A stretch of DNA of 64,000 nt from Variovorax paradoxus (GTDB taxonomy: Bacteria > Pseudomonadota > Gammaproteobacteria > Burkholderiales > Burkholderiaceae_C), in the NCBI GenBank assembly GCA_016806145.1, contig CP063167.1, positions 1,856,501-1,920,500 of the forward strand. The letters are read 5' to 3'. A model generated the notes under the pieces. The model saw only the letters and a list, made by a program, of their open reading frames with translations. It did no database searches and was not told the origin of the DNA. Shown here in pieces: positions 1-7,639 of this stretch (within the stretch, counting starts at the first letter, position 1; each line of letters begins with the position of its first letter). A program made the position numbers and the translations under genes.

Positions 1-264
1 GCAGCGACCGAGCTCGCGCTCGACCGCGGCCGCGGCGCGTTCCACGTCGGCCTTGTCGGTGATGTCGCAGCCCAGCGCGATCGCGCGCGCGCCGCTTTCC
101 GCGATGTCGGCCGCGGCGCGGGCCGCGCCCGCTTCGTCGCGGTCGAGCAGCGCCACCCTGGCGCCCACCGACGCGAGCTCGCGCGCGATCTCGATGCCGA
201 TGCCGCCGGCCGCGCCGGTGACCACGCAGACCTTGTCTTCCAGTTGCAGCCAGTTCGCGGTCAT
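1..264 (-). CDS. SDR-family oxidoreductase, N-terminal part (runs off left edge)
   Basis: Short-chain dehydrogenase/reductase: 88 N-terminal codons are present and the rest lies beyond the window. The NAD(P)-binding turn TGAAGGIG is at residues 16-23, followed by the second strand ending LLDRD near residue 40; an Asp there usually favours NAD(H). The ATG at 264-262 lies 4 bases after the ferredoxin stop, so the two are co-transcribed. The catalytic Tyr-x3-Lys is out of view and the substrate cannot be stated. Family assignment is secure. Confidence 0.9.
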   Translation of the reverse strand, partial: MTANWLQLEDKVCVVTGAAGGIGIEIARELASVGARVALLDRDEAGAARAAADIAESGARAIALGCDITDKADVERAAAAVERELGRC

Positions 265-268
265 GGCG

Positions 269-592
269 TCAGACCTGCGGGTTGGCGATGCGCAGCACCA
301 GGCCGTCGAGCGCCGCGCTCATCACGAGCTGGCACGAGAGCCGGCTCGTGGCCTGGCGCGGCGCGGCCGTGTAGTCGAGCATCTGGTCCTCGGTCGAGGC
401 CATGGCGGGCAGTGCGTCCGCGGGGCCGTCTTCCACGAAGACATGGCAGGTGGCGCAACTGAGCGAGCCGCCGCAATCGCCGACGATCTCGTCGATGCCG
501 TGGTCGCAGGCGGCGCGCATGAGGTTGGTGCCGACGGGAACGTCGACGTCGCGGCGGGCGCCGTCGGCGCAGATGAAGGTGGCCTTTGTCAT
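269..592 (-). CDS. [2Fe-2S] ferredoxin, adrenodoxin/ISC type
   Basis: A 107-residue electron carrier. Four cysteines fit the plant/adrenodoxin-type cluster: Cys40, then Cys46 and Cys49 in the SCATCH segment, and Cys87 (C-x5-C-x2-C-x37-C). This spacing is that of ferredoxins that serve P450s or ring-hydroxylating oxygenases, and length matches the family. It is first in a minus-strand operon with the SDR at 264-1, and is divergent from the quinone oxidoreductase at 679. The partner oxygenase or reductase is not visible here; it may lie to the left. Confidence 0.92.
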   Translation of the reverse strand: MTKATFICADGARRDVDVPVGTNLMRAACDHGIDEIVGDCGGSLSCATCHVFVEDGPADALPAMASTEDQMLDYTAAPRQATSRLSCQLVMSAALDGLVLRIANPQV

Positions 593-678
593 GGCGCCAC
601 TGTCGGGCGCGGGCGGCCCGGTGTCAGTCCCCTCGGAGGGGACGGGCGCGGCGCGGCACTCCTGCGCACACTCGCGGC

Positions 679-1677
679 ATGCAATCCATCGCCATCCATC
701 GCCACGGCGGGCCCGAGGTCCTCGAAGCCCTGAACCTCGAACTGCCGCCGCCCGCGCCGCGCCAGGTGCGCGTGCGCCACACCGCCATCGGCCTCAACTT
801 CTCCGACATCAACGTGCGCAACGGCGGCTTCTACCTCGGCCGCGGCCCGCGCTTCCCCGTCATCCTCGGCAACGAGGCCGCCGGCGTGGTAGAGGCCGTG
901 GGCACCGAGGTCACCGAATGGCGCGCGGGCGACCGCGTCGCCTATGCCGGCACCGGCGGCCTGTTCTTCCAGGACACCGGCGCCTACGCCGAGGCGCGCA
1001 ACCTGCCGGCCGACTGCCTGGTGCGGCTGCCCGACGACATCGACGACCGCCAAGCCGCCGCCATGCTGCTCAAGGGGCTGACCGCTTCGGTGGTCATCCA
1101 CCGCTGTTACCGGCCGCAACCCGGCGACACCATCCTCGTGCACGCCGCCGCGAGCGGCGTCGGCAGCCTGCTCGCGCAATGGAGCCGGCACCTGGGCGCC
1201 ACCGTGATTGGCACCGTCGGCTCGCAGGCCAAGGCCGAGTTCGCGCGGGCACACGGCTGCGACCACACCATCCTCTACCGCCAGGAGGATTTCGTGGCCG
1301 CCACGAAGCAACTCGCGCCGCAGGGCCTGGCGGCCGTGTTCGACGGCGTCGGCAAGGACACCTTCATTCCTTCCTTCGACTGCATGCGGCCCTTCGGTGC
1401 CGTCGTGAACTACGGCAACGCCTCGGGCCCCGTGCCGCCCTTCGACCTGATGCTGCTGGCACAGAAGGGCTGCCTCGCGCTGCACCGGCCGGGCTTCGGC
1501 TTCCACGCCATCACGCCGGAGACGCGTGCCGAGGCTTGCGGAGAGCTGTTCGACCTGGTGCGCAGCGGCGCGCTGAAGGTCGAGGTGAGCCGGACCTATG
1601 CGCTGGCCGATGCGGCGCTGGCGCATGCGGATGTGGAGCAGGGGAGGACGGTGGGGTCGGTGTTGTTGATTCCGTGA
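679..1677 (+). CDS. NADPH:quinone oxidoreductase-like medium-chain reductase
   Basis: A 332-residue zinc-independent medium-chain dehydrogenase/reductase of the QOR branch, expected to reduce quinones or enones with NAD(P)H in the cytoplasm. The N-terminal GroES-like fold has NEAAGVVEAVG near residues 66-76; the Rossmann part has HAAASGVGSLLAQ near 155, the usual QOR signature. The structural-zinc Cys ladder of alcohol dehydrogenases is absent. The start is the ATG at 679 (MQSIAIHRHGG); an upstream in-frame extension has no family similarity. A related protein lies at 53509-54492 (minus strand). Confidence 0.9.
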   Translation: MQSIAIHRHGGPEVLEALNLELPPPAPRQVRVRHTAIGLNFSDINVRNGGFYLGRGPRFPVILGNEAAGVVEAVGTEVTEWRAGDRVAYAGTGGLFFQDTGAYAEARNLPADCLVRLPDDIDDRQAAAMLLKGLTASVVIHRCYRPQPGDTILVHAAASGVGSLLAQWSRHLGATVIGTVGSQAKAEFARAHGCDHTILYRQEDFVAATKQLAPQGLAAVFDGVGKDTFIPSFDCMRPFGAVVNYGNASGPVPPFDLMLLAQKGCLALHRPGFGFHAITPETRAEACGELFDLVRSGALKVEVSRTYALADAALAHADVEQGRTVGSVLLIP

Positions 1678-1792
1678 AGGGAGCGGCGCGCGCCCGCTGC
1701 TGACGATGTTGCTTGCGCTCGGCCGTTCGGGCTGAGCTTGTCGAAGCCTCGCGCCGCGATTCGCGCCATCGACGCGTCGGTATTCTCCTTTC

Positions 1793-2203
1793 ATGAACTA
1801 CAAGGTTTCGACCGATCGAACGGTGACGTGGCAGGAGTTTGGTGCCCTGATGGAATCGGTGGGTTGGGGCTCGGGGTACGACGAAGCGGCCTTTGCCCGT
1901 ACGAGCCGGGCCTATCCGTTGATTGCCCATGCACGTTCCGACGAGGGGATGCTTCTCGGCTATGTCTCGGCGTTCAGCGATGGCGCATTCAGCACCATGC
2001 TGGGTGAACTGCTCGTGCATCCTTCGGCACGGAGCTCCGGCATCGGACGATCCCTGCTGCATACGGTCGAGGCCGAGTTTCCCGGCATTCCGATCTACGT
2101 GAAGGCGCTGGGCGACGCCAAGCGGTTTTTCGAGGCATGCGGCTATCGCAGGCCCCGGACCGAGATGACGGTTTTGTTCAAGGTGCCGGGTTCATCTCGA
2201 TAG
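1793..2203 (+). CDS. GNAT-family N-acetyltransferase
   Basis: A 136-residue single-domain acetyltransferase. The acetyl-CoA pyrophosphate-binding motif A is seen as LLVHPSARSSGIGRSLL (RSSGIG at residues 80-85), and the C-terminal FFEACGYRR matches the GNAT motif B end (F-Y-x-x-x-G-F/Y). Length is typical of stand-alone GNATs; the acceptor is unknown. It stands alone, 115 bases after the quinone oxidoreductase. The stop overlaps a possible minus-strand mini-gene at 2192-2305. Confidence 0.87.
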   Translation: MNYKVSTDRTVTWQEFGALMESVGWGSGYDEAAFARTSRAYPLIAHARSDEGMLLGYVSAFSDGAFSTMLGELLVHPSARSSGIGRSLLHTVEAEFPGIPIYVKALGDAKRFFEACGYRRPRTEMTVLFKVPGSSR

Positions 2204-2305
2204 TTCCTGGCGGCGTCGCGTCAAGCATCGCTGGTGAGCTGATTTGAGTCGGTTCCCGTAGTGAAGCTCGATCGGCTTGCCGCAGTCGACGCACGCGTCT
2301 AGCAT
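2192..2305 (-). CDS. possible 37-residue zinc-knuckle-like mini-protein
   Basis: A very short open frame encoding MLDACVDCGKPIELHYG followed by a basic tail with one more Cys. The C-x2-C-G-K-P-I knuckle looks like half of a zinc ribbon, unusual for random antisense sequence. No good ribosome binding site precedes the ATG, and it overlaps the end of the GNAT gene by 12 bases. It could be a real small protein or coincidence. Low confidence. Confidence 0.33.
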   Translation of the reverse strand: MLDACVDCGKPIELHYGNRLKSAHQRCLTRRRQELSR

Positions 2306-2343
2306 GCCGTGCGACCGCAACCACACAGCCCCGGGGAGGCACC

Positions 2344-2709
2344 ATGGAACTTCACACAGCGCGCATCTTCGTCCAGGACCTCGGCGATGCCGCCCGTTTC
2401 TACGAACAGACACTGGGCCTGCCATTGAAGGCCGATGGGCGCGAGCATGGCTATTGCGTGTTCGGCTCGGGGCCGCTGAGCCTGGTGGTCGAGCGTGTCG
2501 ACGCGGACGCCCCGACGGAAGACCAGGTGCTCGTCGGGCGCTTCACGGGGCTGTCCTTCGACGTGAAGGACATCGACGCGAAGTACAGGGAACTCTCGTC
2601 GCTCGGCGTCGCGTTCAGCGGGCTTCCCGAGCGGCAGCAGTGGGGCGGGATTCTTGCGACGCTGCGCGACCCGGCCGGCAACGAGATCCAGATCGTGCAG
2701 CAGCCCTGA
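2344..2709 (+). CDS. VOC-family (glyoxalase/bleomycin-resistance fold) protein
   Basis: A 121-residue vicinal-oxygen-chelate protein with the paired beta-alpha-beta-beta-beta modules: module one begins ARIFVQDLGDAARFYEQTLGLPL and module two GLSFDVKDIDAKYRELSSLGV. The C-terminal DPAGNEIQIVQ carries Glu114, the usual last metal ligand. Members include glyoxalase I, extradiol dioxygenases and antibiotic-binding proteins, so no reaction can be assigned. The start has GGGGAGG just upstream. It is followed 24 bases later by the DUF1963-like gene. Confidence 0.88.
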   Translation: MELHTARIFVQDLGDAARFYEQTLGLPLKADGREHGYCVFGSGPLSLVVERVDADAPTEDQVLVGRFTGLSFDVKDIDAKYRELSSLGVAFSGLPERQQWGGILATLRDPAGNEIQIVQQP

Positions 2710-2733
2710 CGGCCCCACTCAAGGAAAGAAAAC

Positions 2734-3375
2734 GTGCCGAAGAAATTCTTCAACCTGCGCTTCGACAGCGAATCTCCTCAGGACTCCGTGGGCGGTGCCT
2801 ACCTGGCGCCCGAGGGCCAAGGGCTGCCGTGTTGCACCCAGTGCGATCGGCAGATGATTCCCTTCCTCCAGTTCACGCTCCCTCGCGCGGCCGAGCTGCC
2901 GTTGGTCGAGGGAAGCCGGCTGTCGGTGCTGATGTGCCCCGAGCACAACGAGATCCCGAGCTTCGAGTCCTTCGAGGCGTTGCCGCCGGCGTATTGGGAC
3001 CAGGGCGAAGGCCACTGGTTCGCATCGCTCGAGAAGCCCCGGGCCATGCATCGCGTGCCCAGTCCCCCCGTTCTGCAGACCGCCGAACTCGTGGTGGCCG
3101 ATGCGCCCGACGACGAGTACTACCGCATCGCGGTGGGTGGCGAGCCCGAGTGGGTGCAGGACGAAGAACGCTTCACCTGTTCGTGCGGCTCACCGATGGA
3201 GTTCGTGTGCCAGGTCAGCGACAGCTTCCAGTTTCTCAAGCTGCCCGACGCACCCGAACAGCCCGACGGCTCTTCGGCCCGAGGCTATGTGCTTTTTCTG
3301 GGCAACGAGGTCTACGTGTTCGCGTGCGCGCGGCAGTGCGATCCGCGGGCCGTGTGGGTCACCGTGCAGAACTGA
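2734..3375 (+). CDS. DUF1963-like (YwqG-type) hypothetical protein
   Basis: A 213-residue cytoplasmic protein with a GTG start (2734) preceded by AAGGAAAG. It has an N-terminal CCTQC cluster (residues 33-37), a Cys at 68, the segment GGEPEW-x-Q near 135-142, then CSCGSPMEF and a final CARQC. The order GG-x-P-x-W-x-Q, Cys pair, Met-Glu-Phe is what I associate with DUF1963/YwqG proteins, and the Cys pairs suggest a bound metal. Function is unknown. It probably shares a transcript with the VOC gene. Confidence 0.7.
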   Translation: MPKKFFNLRFDSESPQDSVGGAYLAPEGQGLPCCTQCDRQMIPFLQFTLPRAAELPLVEGSRLSVLMCPEHNEIPSFESFEALPPAYWDQGEGHWFASLEKPRAMHRVPSPPVLQTAELVVADAPDDEYYRIAVGGEPEWVQDEERFTCSCGSPMEFVCQVSDSFQFLKLPDAPEQPDGSSARGYVLFLGNEVYVFACARQCDPRAVWVTVQN

Positions 3376-3534
3376 CCACGCCCTCTTTGCGCTTGCGCGC
3401 GGCCATGGCCTCTGCCTAGCCTCCCGAGCGCCGTCGTCCTACTCGCCCGCCGCCCTCGTCTTCCTAGAGTGCATTCACTGCAGTCGCACAGGGCGGCTCG
3501 GTGACAAAGACACTCAACTCGACAGGGGCCTCTC

Positions 3535-3945
3535 ATGAAAAAACATCTTCTCGTTCTCGCCATCGCATCGTCCTTCTTCGCCATGGGCGCAGCCAACGCG
3601 GCCGACGGCATGACCAAGGACCAATACAAGGTGGCCAAGGAAAAGGTCGAGGCCGACTACAAGGTCGCCAAGGCCCAGTGCGACACCATGAAGGACAACG
3701 CCAAGGACGTCTGCGAGAAGCAGGCCAAGGGCACGGAGAACGTGGCCAAGGCCGAACTCGAACAGCAATACAAGCCGACCGCCGGCCACGCCAAGAAGGT
3801 CGCGGAAGAGAAGGCCACGGCCACCTACGAAGTCGCCAAGGAAAAGTGCGACGACCAGTCGGGCGACGCCAAGAGCGCTTGCGTGAACCAGGCCAAGGCC
3901 GATCACGACAAGGCCAAGGCTGACATCAAGGCCATGAAGGGCTGA
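3535..3945 (+). CDS. Lys/Ala-rich periplasmic coiled-coil protein
   Basis: A 136-residue exported protein. The signal peptide is residues 1-22 (MKKHLLVLAIASSFF... cut after ANA). The mature part is highly charged, with repeated blocks such as YKVAKEKVEADYKVAKAQC, EVAKEKC and QAKADHDKAKAD, and four cysteines that could form two disulfides. It is predicted to be mostly alpha-helical. Comparable proteins in related genomes are called hypothetical or TolA-like; this one lacks a TolA membrane anchor. It stands alone, with a terminator about 90 bases downstream. Confidence 0.8.
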   Translation: MKKHLLVLAIASSFFAMGAANAADGMTKDQYKVAKEKVEADYKVAKAQCDTMKDNAKDVCEKQAKGTENVAKAELEQQYKPTAGHAKKVAEEKATATYEVAKEKCDDQSGDAKSACVNQAKADHDKAKADIKAMKG

Positions 3946-4037
3946 TGAACGCCGCTTGACGCGGGCCAGCGCCCTCGTGTCCCCGCAATCCGTTCGGTCG
4001 GATGCGGGTTGACACCGAGGTAGTTGGGAATACGCTG

Positions 4038-4078
4038 GCAACAAGGCGCTCCGTGCAACGGGGCGCCTTGTTGCTTTT
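4038..4078 (+). terminator. Rho-independent terminator
   Basis: A perfect 12-base-pair stem, GCAACAAGGCGC (4038-4049) with GCGCCTTGTTGC (4063-4074), is followed directly by TTTT. It lies about 90 bases after the Lys-rich periplasmic gene and probably ends that transcript. Confidence 0.85.
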
Positions 4079-4161
4079 GGGCGCATGAAGTTTCGAGGTG
4101 TCGCCTCACCGGCTGTATGGCACGATGCACGCAGGGAAGCATGAACACGAGGAGATCACCC

Positions 4162-4437
4162 ATGCAACTGCTGCAACGCCTGCGCGGAGAGCCCGCATTC
4201 ACGATGCCGTGCCTCGGCCGAACCTTGACGCTGTATCGGCAAGGCTCACGGCTCGGATTGGTCACCGGTTTGGGGGCCATCGCTGTGTTCAACCTGCCCT
4301 GGCATCTGGTGCCAGGAGGCGCGGAAGTGGCTCGGCCCTTGGTGGCGGTTGTCGGGGCCTACTTCGCCGCGACGCTCATCGCGTCGCGTGCTCCGGCCGG
4401 TACGGACGCGTCGGACGCCGCTTCGCGGTGGCTTTGA
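4162..4437 (+). CDS. small inner-membrane protein, unknown function
   Basis: A 91-residue protein with two hydrophobic stretches (about 31-47 and 58-75) separated by a short Pro/Gly turn, so a two-helix membrane hairpin. The ATG at 4162 is chosen because GAGGAGA sits 6 bases upstream; an in-frame ATG at 4141 lacks proper spacing. I do not recognise a family. It lies 33 bases before the second GNAT gene and could be co-transcribed with it. Confidence 0.6.
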   Translation: MQLLQRLRGEPAFTMPCLGRTLTLYRQGSRLGLVTGLGAIAVFNLPWHLVPGGAEVARPLVAVVGAYFAATLIASRAPAGTDASDAASRWL

Positions 4438-4470
4438 TCGTCGTCGCCGGTCGGAAGCCGTTGTCGGCCC

Positions 4471-4893
4471 ATGAGCAACTTCGAGATCTACACCCCTACG
4501 GCCGAAGAAGTCCACTCGGGCGAGTTGGGTCGCCGCATGCGCCAGTTCAACTACCGCTTTGTCGGTGAGTACGGGCAGGCGCAGCCGGTCTGGGTCAGCG
4601 CCAAGGACGACACGGGTGGGCTCGTGGGTGGCCTGCGCGGATTCGTTCTTCTCCAATGGCTGAACGTGGAGCTGCTGTTCGTGGATGACGCGGCTCGGCA
4701 TCGAGGCCTGGGCGGAAGGCTGCTCGCGACGGCGGAAGAGAAAGCCCGCGAGTTGGGTGCTCGTAATGCGACGTTGAATACCTTCGAATGGCAAGCGCGT
4801 GAGTTCTATCTCAAGCAGGGCTACGAAGAGTTTGGGCGCATCGATGATTACATCCAGGGCTTCTACGTGGCGTACATGAAGAAGGCGCTGTAG
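4471..4893 (+). CDS. GNAT-family N-acetyltransferase
   Basis: A 140-residue acetyltransferase. Motif A reads LLFVDDAARHRGLGGRLLATAEEKA (R-x-x-G-x-G at RHRGLG, near residue 77), and the C-terminal half has ATLNTFEWQAREFYLKQGYEEFG, the typical GNAT beta-alpha ending with Tyr in the acid/base position. Proteins with this NTFEWQA-FY-K-GY block resemble a common small GNAT clade of unknown acceptor. It is last in a short plus-strand group. Confidence 0.88.
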   Translation: MSNFEIYTPTAEEVHSGELGRRMRQFNYRFVGEYGQAQPVWVSAKDDTGGLVGGLRGFVLLQWLNVELLFVDDAARHRGLGGRLLATAEEKARELGARNATLNTFEWQAREFYLKQGYEEFGRIDDYIQGFYVAYMKKAL

Positions 4894-5269
4894 CCATAGT
4901 GTTTGCTGACCGTGGCAGAAATCAATGGATGAGCGAGCGTGAAGAACGCAGGGCAGATCGAAGGGCGGGTTCCGTTTCGATGACGTGGACTTCAATGCGA
5001 AGGAAGTGGCTGCTTTGACGGCCTTGACCGGCCGCAGACAGCTTCCAAGTTGCTGTGACCGATGTCCGCTTTAGGACTGGTTGCTGTCCTCCGATCGGGC
5101 GGATCGAATCGGTACTATCGGCCAAAACCTGACGGTCGACATCGCCTCTCAATCACTTCATTCCGCCCATTCGCGGACCAAAACACATGCATGGCCGCCT
5201 GGCATAAGGCGCAAGCGCTTCCCTTGATGAAATGTCAGTATCAAATGACGGCGCCGCTCGGGCACGCGC
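4894..5269. other. intergenic, no supported gene
   Basis: This 376-base stretch joins the core-like left part and the lower-GC accessory block. No open frame has a ribosome site and plausible composition. Positions 5064-5090 hold one copy of a degenerate GCTT-GG-CTGGTTGCTG element that seems to recur, inverted, near 6314-6344 and 6845-6868. Confidence 0.5.
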
Positions 5270-6259
5270 TCAATCATCGCGGTTCATCTCGCGCTTGCGG
5301 GCGTCTCTGGGGGGCAAAGGAAGTTCTGAGGTGTCGCCGCCGAACTTCAACACTACGTTGTCTCCCTCAACAAAAATAGAGTCTTGGCGGTTATCAAAGC
5401 CGCTCTGGCTGTAGAAGCCTTTGAACAGCCCATTGGTAGTTGCAAATCTCATGTTTTCGTTGAGGACATACCCATAGTTCGAGAGACCCGCGTCATACAG
5501 CCCGTCTTCGCCCTTTGGGTAGTTCTTGAACTTGGTTATGTTGTATTCGGGGTCTAGCAACTTCACGAAAGCCTTTTCGGCATCCGCAACTATTCTGTTC
5601 TGCTCCACGCCACGAAAGAGGGTGAAATCATTGTCTTCGACGCCGATTTGCTGGAAGCTGAGTGGTTCCAAGTCAAAAAGGAACAGAACAATTTCGTCAG
5701 AGGGGTGTGCTCCTGGCTTGCGCGCTTGCTCCTCCGACAGAATCCTCAGCCGCCCGTGGTGGGCTTTAGCGATAAGGCGTTGGTAACTGTCTTGTTTAGT
5801 TGCGATGCCTACATACAGCAGGTCGTAACTACATACCTGCTCGTGCCTACTAAAACCCTCAAGATAGTCACTTCCCCGAGCTACTTGCCAGTAGACAGAG
5901 TCAGGGGTGAGCCAAATCTTTGCGTGTGTACCCTTCTTAGTGCCCCCCAGCAACACCGCTTCCGGAGTTATCTGTATTTCGGGGTCACGAGAAATACCCT
6001 CGAACTTTCCGACGTGGACAACGCCAGAGTCGACCACTTGTGTGCCGACTTCCACGTCTAGGTATATAAGCGCCTTTTCCTTGTCCACTCGAGGGTTCAC
6101 AAAGCTCGCTTGAGCACGTGCGCCAATCATGTAGAACTTGCTCTGCTTAAGGCGCTGCGCAATATGCTGATTCGCTTTACTGACTAGCAAAGCTACATTG
6201 CGGTTCGTAAAGGGCGGAAAGATGGTTTGCAGGAAATTAATTTGTGATATTCGACTCAA
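5270..6259 (-). CDS. hypothetical protein with possible degenerate GIY-YIG nuclease residues
   Basis: A 329-residue protein of low GC compared with its surroundings. It starts at TTG (6259) with GGAGAG 5 bases upstream. A central segment reads Y145-DLLYVG-IAT, then QRL with Arg161, a His pair at 167-168, and later AEKAFVKLLDPEYN with Glu228 and Asn240. The order Tyr, Tyr-Val-Gly, Arg, His, Glu, Asn is that of GIY-YIG nucleases, but the first GIY strand is weak and the flanking domains are unfamiliar. I therefore call it hypothetical. No signal peptide or membrane span is seen. It heads the accessory block at its left end. Confidence 0.75.
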   Translation of the reverse strand: MSRISQINFLQTIFPPFTNRNVALLVSKANQHIAQRLKQSKFYMIGARAQASFVNPRVDKEKALIYLDVEVGTQVVDSGVVHVGKFEGISRDPEIQITPEAVLLGGTKKGTHAKIWLTPDSVYWQVARGSDYLEGFSRHEQVCSYDLLYVGIATKQDSYQRLIAKAHHGRLRILSEEQARKPGAHPSDEIVLFLFDLEPLSFQQIGVEDNDFTLFRGVEQNRIVADAEKAFVKLLDPEYNITKFKNYPKGEDGLYDAGLSNYGYVLNENMRFATTNGLFKGFYSQSGFDNRQDSIFVEGDNVVLKFGGDTSELPLPPRDARKREMNRDD

Positions 6260-6962
6260 GGGTACTCTCCATTCGAACCATTTTTCAATGCTCGGGGCCC
6301 GAAGCGCCTGGCGGCCAACAGGCTACAGTCGGCCAGAAGCGGTCCCAGAATTCGGCCTAAAAATGAGTTTCACGTTGTTCCCCCGATGTAGGTTAAATCC
6401 TCGCAGGCAAGATCATGTCACTGGTCGAAAGCTAATGAGAAACAGCTTGGACAACCCCGTGGGTCAGGGAGTATTCTTGCCTGCCAAGATCTTCTTACCC
6501 AGGTGCGCAGAACATTTACAAACGTTTTTCAACAGTGCTGACAAGCCGATGGTTACCAAGTCGACGATGCTTTAGGCCTTCGCGAATGACCGTAGGACCG
6601 GCTATCTCATGGCGGTGCATGGGGTTCCCCAGAGGTGCGAGTTCGGTGGTCAAAGTCTACTGCCAGCCATCGATGCGATGCCCTCGCTGCTGCCTACTCT
6701 CGCCAACCTCAGAACTTGTCCGTTGCCTGCAGCAGCTTACGCGGACCTCCACCGCTTCCCGCACGTTAAAACTGCGTGATAACGAAGACCTTCGTCGCTG
6801 ACGCACAACGATGCCGTACGGAGCGTGTGCGCACTGACCATATGGCGGGCAACAATCGACCAAGTGATTACCTCTTAACCAAGCACGACTTTGATGAGTT
6901 GACCAACCTCCTGCGAAGTCGTCAAAACTCGGCTCCGACTGCACACAACGCGCAACTAAAGA
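6260..6962. other. 703-base region without a supported gene
   Basis: Lower-GC sequence upstream of two genes that point away from each other, so it must contain their promoters. Several short open frames occur, but none has both a ribosome site and a recognisable product. The best, from 6842, reads MAGNNRPSDYLLTKHDFDEL and then runs out of frame under the next gene. Degenerate inverted copies of the element at 5064 lie near 6314-6344 and 6845-6868. Confidence 0.45.
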
Positions 6963-7538
6963 ATGGGACGTTCAAAAAACAGAAAACGCGCTGCAAAGAC
7001 CGTGAAGGTTTCGGTCGCACCAGCAAGTCCAACTCACAAAAGAAAAATATCCTTTCGACATTTTGCGAGCGTTGGCACGATTGCAGTCGCGACAGTTGGC
7101 TTTCTGTCAGCGTTGCTGTCGTTTCAAACTAAGTTGTCTGTATCGCTAGGGGAGGCTATGTCTCCTGACAACTTCGAAACAGTTCCATTTGAATTTCTAA
7201 ACGACAGCCCTTACGCTATCGATTGGATTGGTCACAACTGCATCATCCATGCGGCGAGACTAAGGGATGGAACGCGAATGGACGGATACCAAAGTTTCCC
7301 CGCCTTTCATCGAAAGCAACGAATAGAAAGCGGTCAAGGTCGTACCGTATTTTGTGTCGTTACAGGCAAGGACGGAACGAAGGTCGAAGCGGCCGATATT
7401 GGTCTTCTGATTGCATACAAAACTTGGTTCTTCCCAATACAACAGACCAAAGAATTCAGGTTTGATTTTTCTCCGGACAGCACTGGAAAAATTCGGGGAT
7501 TACGCAAGCCAACATCAGACTATGAGCTGAAAGGTTAG
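6963..7538 (+). CDS. hypothetical single-span membrane protein
   Basis: A 191-residue protein with a very basic N-terminus (MGRSKNRKRAAKTVKVSV), one membrane helix at about residues 35-53, and a soluble C-terminal domain of about 135 residues. The charge distribution predicts N-inside, C-outside topology. The soluble part is rich in beta-strand-like segments (EFLNDSPYAIDWIG, TVFCVVTGKDG) and has two cysteines. I recognise no family. It has low GC and lies between the possible GIY-YIG protein and the IS30 element, with no obvious operon partner. Confidence 0.6.
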   Translation: MGRSKNRKRAAKTVKVSVAPASPTHKRKISFRHFASVGTIAVATVGFLSALLSFQTKLSVSLGEAMSPDNFETVPFEFLNDSPYAIDWIGHNCIIHAARLRDGTRMDGYQSFPAFHRKQRIESGQGRTVFCVVTGKDGTKVEAADIGLLIAYKTWFFPIQQTKEFRFDFSPDSTGKIRGLRKPTSDYELKG

Positions 7539-7639
7539 GGTAAAACGCATTCGAAACGCGGTTTTCCCGTAAATTTGCTAGAAGAGAGAAATCAATAGGC
7601 CTTAAGGAACCCTCGGTGTATCCCGTCCAAGGGCTGCCA

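Noticed and set aside
5062..5379. A 105-codon plus-strand frame at the left edge of the accessory block
   Set aside because: It runs through the end of the minus-strand gene at 5270 and an intergenic repeat-like stretch. No ribosome site or motif.
6776..7132. A 118-codon plus-strand frame containing MAGNNRPSDYLLTKHDFDELTNLL
   Set aside because: Its second half overlaps the membrane-anchored protein (6963-7538) in another frame and turns into Ser/Arg-rich noise. No ribosome site was seen for the ATG at 6842. A frameshifted upstream extension cannot be excluded.
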